Positions 56,962 through 64,000 of a DNA stretch of 64,000 nucleotides are shown here, one piece after another. Each line of letters begins with the position of its first letter. Positions within the stretch are counted from its first letter, which is position 1. The stretch is from Rehmannia glutinosa (lineage: Eukaryota > Streptophyta > Magnoliopsida > Lamiales > Orobanchaceae). The stretch is taken from contig JABTTQ020003405.1 of the NCBI GenBank assembly GCA_016081115.2, positions 372,029-436,028 of the forward strand, given 5' to 3'. The position numbers and the translations under genes were made by a program. Below the pieces are notes generated by a model. It worked only from the letters and a program-made list of their open reading frames with translations, ran no database searches and had not been told where the DNA came from.

Positions 56962-57518
56962 TTTTAGAAGTTTCTACCGATTAAATCTTGATAAACTTGC
57001 TTGTGAACTCAAATGCAGGTTTGCGAGAGAAAAGAACTTGCTTTCTTTTGCTTTGAAGATGAAACGATTACGAATGTGAGAGAGAAAAAAGCGAAAAATG
57101 AGTAGATAAGGGTTATGAAAGGACATGTTTTTTATTTTTAAATTTAACCAAGATCAACGGCTCAGATTTATCACGTCAAACCGCATTTAATTCCTCACAT
57201 TTAATGCGGCAGCATTTATATCCAATCATATGATTCTTGTGCGGTGTTGGTGTACCCGTCATTATTATTTGGACGTCATCCTTAAAAACATTCCCGCTCA
57301 TTAAAAACAACTGCATTTTTGTCAATTAGCTCACAAATGACTCAGTTTATTTTACAAATGACTTAACTCTCCTTCTCTATTCTCATTAAGCGACTCAGTT
57401 GTCAGCTAACTCGATACAACTGACTTTCCGATATGGCTGTTTCACTTGACTGATGTGAAAGACTTGTTCATTTCTCACTTTCTATCTTCCCATCTCTTCT
57501 AATGGAGTCTTCTGAGTG
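56962..57518 (-). other. Spacer between pol and the extra ORF
   Basis: Noncoding sequence, the usual position of a spacer in SIRE-type elements. No splice or promoter signal stands out. Confidence 0.5.
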
Positions 57519-60500
57519 TTAACTCAACTCAATTAACCCTAGCTCATGTTTAAGCTCTTCAAATCTTGATTCACATAAGGGCTTTGTGAATATGTCGGCT
57601 AACTGTTTATCAATTGAGATATATTCCAAAGTAATGTCTTTCTTTTCAACATGGTCTCTTATAAAATGATATCTGACATCAATGTGCTTTGTTCTTGAAT
57701 GCAATACGGGATTCTGAGTGATTGCAATAGCACTTGTGTTATCACACATAATTGGAATCTCTTTTTCTTCAATCTCATAATCTCTCAGCTGTTGTCTCAT
57801 CCATAAGACTTGGACACAACAGTTGCCCGCAGCTATGTGCTCTGCTTCAGCTGTGGAAGTGGCTATTGAGTTTTGCTTCTTGCTAAACCAGGAAACCAAT
57901 ATGTTCCCAAGCATCTGACATGTACCTGAAGTACTCTTCCTGTCAACTCTATATCCAACATAGTCTGAGTCTGAGTCACCAATAAGCTTGAATCCACCTT
58001 CCTTTGGATACCATAAGCCAATTTTCTGGCATCCTTTCAAATGTCTTAGGATTCTCTTAGCTGCAGCCATGTGACTCTCCTTTGGTGCATATTGAAATCT
58101 TTCACATACACCTACTGCAAAGGTGATGTCTGGCCTGCTTGCTGTTAAGTAGAGCAATGATCCAATGAGTGCTCTGTATCTTGTTTGATCTACAGGTTTA
58201 CCATCTACATTCATGTCCATCTTAATTGATGTGTTCATTGGTATTTTCACAGAAGACTTTTCTTCCACACCAAATTTCTTAATTAAATCTCTGGTATACT
58301 TTGTTTGACTTATGAATCTTCCATCCTTCAGTTGCTTGACTTGAAGTCCTAGGAAGAAAGTCAGCTCTCCCATCATGCTCATTTCAAATTTGCCTTGCAT
58401 GAGGTTTGAGAACTTATCACACAGCTCTTTATTTGTGGATCCAAAAATGATATCATCCACATATATTTGAACAAGCAGTATACTCTCTACATCTTGAATT
58501 CTGAAGAGTGTTCTGTCCACTTTGCCTTTGGTGAATCCATTGTCAGTTAGAAATTGAGACAATGTATTATACCATGATCTGGGTGCTTGCTTCAATCCAT
58601 ATAAAGCTTTCTTTAGCTTGTACACCTTATCTCCAATGGTCTTCTGCTCAAAGCCTGGAGGTTGCTCAACATAGACTTCTTCTTCCAATAATCCATTTAA
58701 AAATGCACTTTTCACATCCATTTGATATACAATGAAGTTCTTGTGTGCAACATAGGCAAGAAACATCCTTATTGCTTCTAGTCTAGCAACAGGAGCAAAT
58801 GTTTCATCAAAATCTATTCCCTCTTCTTGGCAATACCCTTTGGCTACCATTTTGTGCCAATAACATTTTGATGGGTTGGTCTTTGCACAAATTCCCATAC
58901 TTTGTTTCTTTCAAACTGATTCAGCTCTTCTTGCATGGTTTGAATCTAATGTGTGTCATCCAATGCTTGAGACACATCTTTTGGTTCTATTTGGGAAATA
59001 AAACGAGTGAACATTGCTTCTTGCTGAGCTCTGGATCTGGTTCTTACACCATCTCTCACATCTCCAATTACTAACTCGGTGGATGGTCTCTCGGCTATCT
59101 CACATCAAGGTTGAAGCAAATCGGTTGGGTTCATTGTCTTTAGTGTGTTGTCTTGAGCGACTCTTTCATCATCATTATTTTGCAAATTTTCCATTGTCTT
59201 TGAGATTCAAGCTATCTCATCTTCATCTTGGTTGATTACTCTTGCTCGGCCTTCAACATAAGGACTTTTTGCATAGTTGGCTAATTGAAATTTTATCGCC
59301 TAACTCTTCAATGCCTTCTCCATTCACATTAGGTTCATCAAAAACCACATGAATAGACTCTTACGTGACCATAGTCCTTTTGTTCAAGACTCTATAGGCT
59401 TTCCTTTCAATTTGAGTATCCCAAAAGATACCTTCACCACTTTAGCATCAAAAGCCTTTAAATTATCCTTGCCATTGTTGTGGATGAAGCATTTACATCC
59501 AAATATTCTGAAGTACCCAACATTTGGCTTTCTCCTGTCCGATTTCATAGGGAGTCTTTGTCGCTTGTCTATTTATCATGCATCTATTTTGAGTATAGCA
59601 TGCGGTGTTGATGGCTTCAAACCCAAAATCTCTTAAGGATCCGATTTTACTAACATGGTCCTTGCGACTTCCTTGAGAGTTATGTTCCTTCTTTCAGCTA
59701 CTCCATTCTGCTGTGGAGTTCTTGCTGCAGATAGCTCATGAGCAATACCATTTTCAACACAATACTGAGTAATTATCGCATTGAAAAACTCGGTTCCTCT
59801 ATCAGACCATATCTTTATAATGGTTTGGCTCTTTTCATTTTGAAACTTTTGCAAAGTTTCCTTCTTTTTGCACATGAAGATTGTCCATGTATATCTTGAA
59901 TAGTCATCTACCACCACTAAGGTGTATTTCTTCCCAATTATGCTAGCTAGTTCAACTGGACCAAATAAATCCATATACAACAGATGTAATATCCTTGTTG
60001 AAGAAGGACTAGGCTTCTCCTTGAATGAAGATTTGATCTTCTTTCCCATCTGGCATGCATCATATACACTTTCCTTCTTGTACACTGAGTCTGGCAAACC
60101 TTCCACAAGATGACTCCTTGCAAGATTGTTGATTGTCTTGAAGTTCAGATGACTCAGCTTCTTGTGCCACAACCAACTTGATTCGGCTGTGCAACAAACA
60201 AGTACTTGGTGTGGCAGTAGACCAGTCTACCACATACATATTCTTCTGTCTTGATCGTTTCAGCACTATTTCATTTGATTCAGTATCTTCAATCTGGCAC
60301 ACTCCCATATTGAATCCAACATTGTAGCCTTTGTCACAGAGTTGGCTAACGCTTAACAGGTTGAAGTTGAGGCCTTCAACATATGCAACATTTGTGATCT
60401 CTAATCCATTTTTCTTGATGGACTCAGTGCCTTTTATTTCTCCTGGAGCTTCATTTCCTCCAAATATGACTTTTGCGCCTCTAACCTCCTTGAATCTTGA

Positions 60501-60590
60501 CAGATTTTTCTTGTTGCCTATCATATGTCTGGAACAGCCACTATCCATGTACCAGGTTCCTTGGCACTCAGCTGTTCCTTGAACCTGCAA
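57519..60590 (-). pseudogene. pol of the outer SIRE element
   Basis: In coding order: protease YMDSGCSRHMIGNKK (about 60550), then FNLLSVSQLCDKGYN. Pre-integrase MWHKKLSHLN (60172) is followed by YDACQMGKK, where the first Cys of the usual CDAC is Tyr. The integrase core has YMDLFGP, WSDRGTEFF and GVAERRN (to 59633). A frameshifted stretch 59630-58900 follows. RT is long and open (58898-57519) with EEGIDFDETFAPVARLEAIR, the intact box YVDDIIFGS, and RNase H ending IDKQLADIFTKPLCESRFEE before a natural stop at 57519. The 3' half is well preserved and the middle is decayed. Confidence 0.9.
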
Positions 60591-60896
60591 TCAAGGAAAT
60601 CAATTTTTAGGTACCCATACTTGTCCCGAGGTTGAGGTTAATCTTGTAAGATGATCCAACCAACATATAGCTAAATGATTTGACTCTAAGAGGTTGTCAT
60701 CTATATGTTCCATAATCATAATTCACTTTGGCAAATTGCTTCGGGGCTTTTGGTTCATACAACTTTCTCTTTTGTCTGTATGCCTGTGTGTGTGTGTTTT
60801 AGAAATTGCCTTCTTTGGGTAGTTGTGATATTTTTTAGTGTAGTGCCTGGGTGCATGTGTGTGCTGATAATAGCTCTTTTGCCTTTGGAATGACCT

Positions 60897-62932
60897 TTAC
60901 TGAGGTCTAGGTCTTTTCCATCTAGGCTTGTATTCCATTAATCTTTGCTGAATTTTCACATTGTTCCAATCAGCTTGGCTTGGGTAGTTTCTACCATTCC
61001 CATCATATGTGTTTCTTTGATAAAACCTCTGGGGTTTTTGGTAGCTCTGTTTATTCTTCACAGAGTACTTCCTATTTGGAGTTTGCTGAGGAACTCTGCT
61101 GGATTTCTTCTCAGTTGTCCTCTCATCATACTCAACTGGTCGTTTTCCTTTTCCTTTATATCCAAGACCAGTTTGTTTGTGGTTGTGCTTTGAAATGAAT
61201 GTGGGTGCAACATTTGGTATTTTGGATTTTTGATATGCTTCATTACTTGAAGATCCTTTTTCCAAATTCACTCTAGGAGTTTGACTGTGCACAAAGGAAT
61301 TGAATCATATGTCTGTCTTATCTCCACATTCTTTTTGGCTCATAATAAGGTCATCCAATGACTTAGATGCCTTTGTAAATGAGGCAATCACATTTTTTAG
61401 ATCATTTTCCCTCTTTTCTATAGCAGCTATCTCTGCTATTAGTTTAGCATTCTCGGCCTTTAGCTCCTTGTTCTCACCAGCTATGTGACTTAGAGTACTC
61501 AGCTCCTTTGTCAGCTGTGAGTTTTGGCTTTTGAGCTGGTTGTTTTCCTCATTTAATAGTGTGTGAGAGGATTTAATATGCTCAAAGTCTTTCATCATTT
61601 TGCCTAATGAATCATAAAGATCAGTGGGTGATGAAGTGTGTGTGTCACAGTCACTCTCACTAGAATCTGATTGAGATGAGTTAGAGTGTACCTAATCTTC
61701 TTGGTCTGGTTGGTCTTGTTCTTTAGCCATTAGACAAATCATTGCTTCCACTTCATAATTACTTGAGTAGTCAGCTTCACTACTCTCTGAGTCTGCTGCT
61801 TCTTTAGACTTAGCTGTCTCAGCAGCCAACATGACTTTCTTCTTTTCCTGTCTTCTTTCTCTGAAGACTTTTCTTTCTTCTTCATCCATGTACTTATTGA
61901 CTGGTGCATAGGAACAGTCAATTGCAAAATGTCCTGGTTGTCTGCAATTCCAACATAGGTTCTCAGCTCTTTGATCAGTTCTCTCTGTCCTTGGGTTATC
62001 AGCTCTCTGATACTCAACCCTTTGATGCTCAGCTCTCTTGGGTGGCCTGTCTTCCCTTGACTTGGAGGGAGCTGAATGTCTCTTGGAGGATTCACCCTTG
62101 ATTTTTTTATAGTTCTTATTGAAGAACTTGTTGAATCTTTTAACCATCAAGGCAATCTCCTCCTGGTCTATGGCTTCCTTGACTTCAACTCTCTTTCCAT
62201 CCTTGACCATAAGTACAACTATTTTGGGTACAGTTGTCTCCTCTTGATCCTTTCTTCTCAGCTCAAACTCATAAGCTTTGAGGTCTGAGAATAGCTCATA
62301 ATTGGATGTTTTTTATAGGTCCATCGAGTGCCTTAGATCCATGGTCTTCATTTCCCATTCAGCTGGGAGGCTTCTCCAAATCTTCATACACATCTCTTTT
62401 TGTGTGTATTCATTTCCAAGTGCTGAAAGCTCATTTGTGATTTCAGTAAATCTGGCATCCAGCTCATCCATTGTTTCACCTACAAGCATTTTAATGTTTT
62501 CAAACTATTGAACAATAACAGATAATTTGTTTTCTTTAATTTGCTCGATCCTTCACAAATTAAAGTCAGTTTATCCCAGATTTCTTTTGTTGTTTTGCAT
62601 GATTTGGCTTTATTAAACATTGCTTTGTCCAACGTCTTGTAGAGAATATTCTTGGCCACATTGTCCAAGTTGTATCTCTTTCTGTCATCATTCGTCCATT
62701 CAGTCCTTGGTTTTTCAACTAAGGATGGTCTTGCCTCAGCCACAACTTCTTCTCCTTCAGCTGCAACTGCTCTCCTTGCGGTTGAGTTCACTTTCAGTAT
62801 TTGTAGTGGCCCATCCTCTATCACTAGCCACATTTCATCATGTAAAGCAGATAGATGAGCCTGCATACGGATTTTTCAGTCATCAAACTCCTCAATAGTG
62901 AACATAGGAATGCGTGTTAGATTTGCTTCCAT
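60897..62932 (-). pseudogene. gag of the outer SIRE element
   Basis: The ATG at 62932 starts MEANLTRIPMFTIEEFDD, then a TGA where Trp is expected, then KIRMQAHLSALHDEMW and TLDKAMFNKAKSCKTTKEIW. A frameshift near 62480 follows. The zinc knuckle CWNCRQPGHFAIDC (about 61960) is intact. Next come a coiled coil with LLNEENNQLKSQNSQLTKEL (61598-61305) and a basic Gln/Asn-rich tail (61292-60897). The domain order matches other SIRE-type Gag proteins. Confidence 0.85.
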
Positions 62933-63042
62933 GATAATATTTTTGCTAAGAATGAAAGGTTTTAAAATACAGGTGTTAAATTTTTTTAGAAAAGATAGAG
63001 ATCAAGTTCAGTGACCAGTGTGGAAGGCTCAATGAACCAACC

Positions 63043-63054
63043 GCTCTGATACCA
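63043..63054 (-). other. Primer-binding site of the outer SIRE element
   Basis: TGGTATCAGAGC on the minus strand, two bases from the 5' LTR. Confidence 0.92.
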
Positions 63055-63056
63055 CT

Positions 63057-64000
63057 TATAGGTCCCAAGGGGCGTGAGTAAGGTTTAGAAGGGGGGTTGA
63101 ATAAACCTTACCTTTCGATTTAGTCCTTTTAAAGAAATTACAGAGTTAACATAAACAGCTAAATCCTTGGGGGACAACTAAGTTGGTTATTCAGCAGAGT
63201 TAGCCACTCAACAGACTCGATAGAGCTGTTGATAGAATAACTCAACTGTTTAACCTAAACCTTAACTTGGCTATGTTGTTTTATCAGCGGAAGACTTAAC
63301 ACCCTTGAATTGTTTTAAACTTGTTTTAACACTTGATTTAGCACTTAGTTATTAATCAATTGGATAGCAAATTATCAGCAGATATAGGTAAGTATGCAGA
63401 AAAAAAAGTGTTGAAATGTAAATGACACAAATGATTTTTGTAGAGGTTCGAACATGGGTTAATTCTTTTAATCCTCTCTTCTCCAACTCCTGGAGGAATC
63501 CACTAAGTAATGATCAGTTCACAAAGTGGTTATCAGTCTAGAGACAAGTCTTGATCACATAGCTGACTTGCTCCTTGGACTCAGTCTGGAGATGCATTGG
63601 TCACACAGCTGGCTTCTCGTCCGACTCGAACCTTCTTCACAGGCGGTGTCTTGCTACTTCAGCTCACTTTCTCAAGCTTCTTGGATTTGATCATGAAGCC
63701 CTCCAATAACTTGAGACTGGTTCGACCTTGAACCTTCCTACAATCCTCCTTGGAAAGTAGACCCCTTTTGATTCTCCAAAAGTTTTCTTTTCAACAGTTT
63801 GAAGTTGTCTTTCCTTACAGTTCGAATAATGCTTGATTTCTCAGGTGTGCAAGGTAACCTTTTCTCAATGTGTTTCCTCAGCCTTTTATAGTGAACTTTC
63901 AAAAATCTGCCCGTTGAAGAGATAGGCTGATTTCCAAAAGTCATTTGTGTTCGTTGGCTTGTCTTTTCTTGGTCTTCAATCTTGAGATGTAGACTTTTCC
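63057..64000 (-). repeat. 5' LTR of the outer SIRE element, runs off the window
   Basis: The coding-strand end GGGACCTATA matches the ends of the other two LTRs with the terminal CA mutated to TA. A TATAAAAG box lies at 63883-63890 (minus strand). At least 944 bases long. Confidence 0.85.

Larger units (their letters stand above)
43314..64000 (-). mobile_element. SIRE/Maximus-type copia retrotransposon with an extra 3' ORF, right end outside window
   Basis: Minus-strand order: 5' LTR (63057 beyond 64000), primer-binding site (63043-63054), gag (62932-60897), pol (60590-57519), a spacer, a large extra ORF (from 56961 down to 44444, interrupted), polypurine tract (44032-44045) and 3' LTR (43314-44031). 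An ORF between pol and the 3' LTR is the hallmark of SIRE-type plant copia elements. A second SIRE-type element is nested at 48695-56709. Stops in gag and frameshifts make it inactive. Confidence 0.9.

Noticed and set aside
63738..63944. Minus-strand open frame in the SIRE 5' LTR
   Set aside because: It lies in LTR leader sequence, without domain motifs.
1..64000. CRISPR array, bacterial operon, rRNA or tRNA gene
   Set aside because: The repeats present are transposon subterminal, microsatellite or tandem arrays, and gene structures are those of plants.

Overview
The window is nuclear DNA of a plant, most likely a eudicot. The grounds are plant-type Ty1/copia and gypsy-like LTR elements primed from initiator tRNA-Met, CACTA, Mutator-like and hAT DNA transposons, plant gene fragments with introns, a piece of chloroplast psbC, and AT-rich intergenic DNA. 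I see no intact host gene, no rRNA or tRNA gene and no CRISPR array. Almost everything is transposable elements nested in one another. The only host locus in place is an F-box gene, and it is broken.

Layout. (1) 1-8644: CACTA element A, whose left tip lies just outside the window. It holds a 3'-truncated copia element (1691-5944) and small fragments of host genes (SRP14, an ERECTA-type LRR kinase, perhaps an expansin). (2) 8645-12960: GA microsatellites, a truncated SIRE-type LTR (from 9365) and an intron-containing fragment of a gypsy-associated PF04195 protein. (3) 12960-24895: an F-box gene on the minus strand, split by a minus-strand copia element (13309-24662). Its left LTR holds CACTA element B (13438-18201, TSD CTC), which carries fragments of bHLH, DUF639, PERK-kinase, PYROXD2-like and unidentified genes. 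Its right LTR holds an insert containing plastid psbC (23251-23985) and a GC-rich hAT MITE (24019-24529, TSD GTGTGAAT).

(4) 25959-34921: a probable long LTR of a gypsy-like element, split by a complete copia element (28018-34255, TSD GGATG) whose LTRs are similar but whose coding region is decayed. (5) 35536-36189: a hAT-type non-autonomous element. (6) About 36700-42900: a decayed Mutator-like element with an N-terminal MuDR transposase region followed by a plant mobile domain (PMD) reading frame and two tandem-repeat arrays. (7) 43314 to the window end: a large minus-strand SIRE/Maximus-type copia element with gag, pol, an extra 3' ORF of about 4.5 kb in the env-like position, and both LTRs (the right one runs off the window). 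A second SIRE-type element (48695-56709, plus strand) sits inside that ORF.

The nesting gives a relative time order. The F-box gene is older than the minus-strand copia element, which is older than CACTA B, the plastid insert and the MITE. The most interesting material is the pair of related CACTA elements that have each collected several exon-sized host fragments in one orientation, next to palindromic subterminal repeats, and the MuDR plus PMD element.
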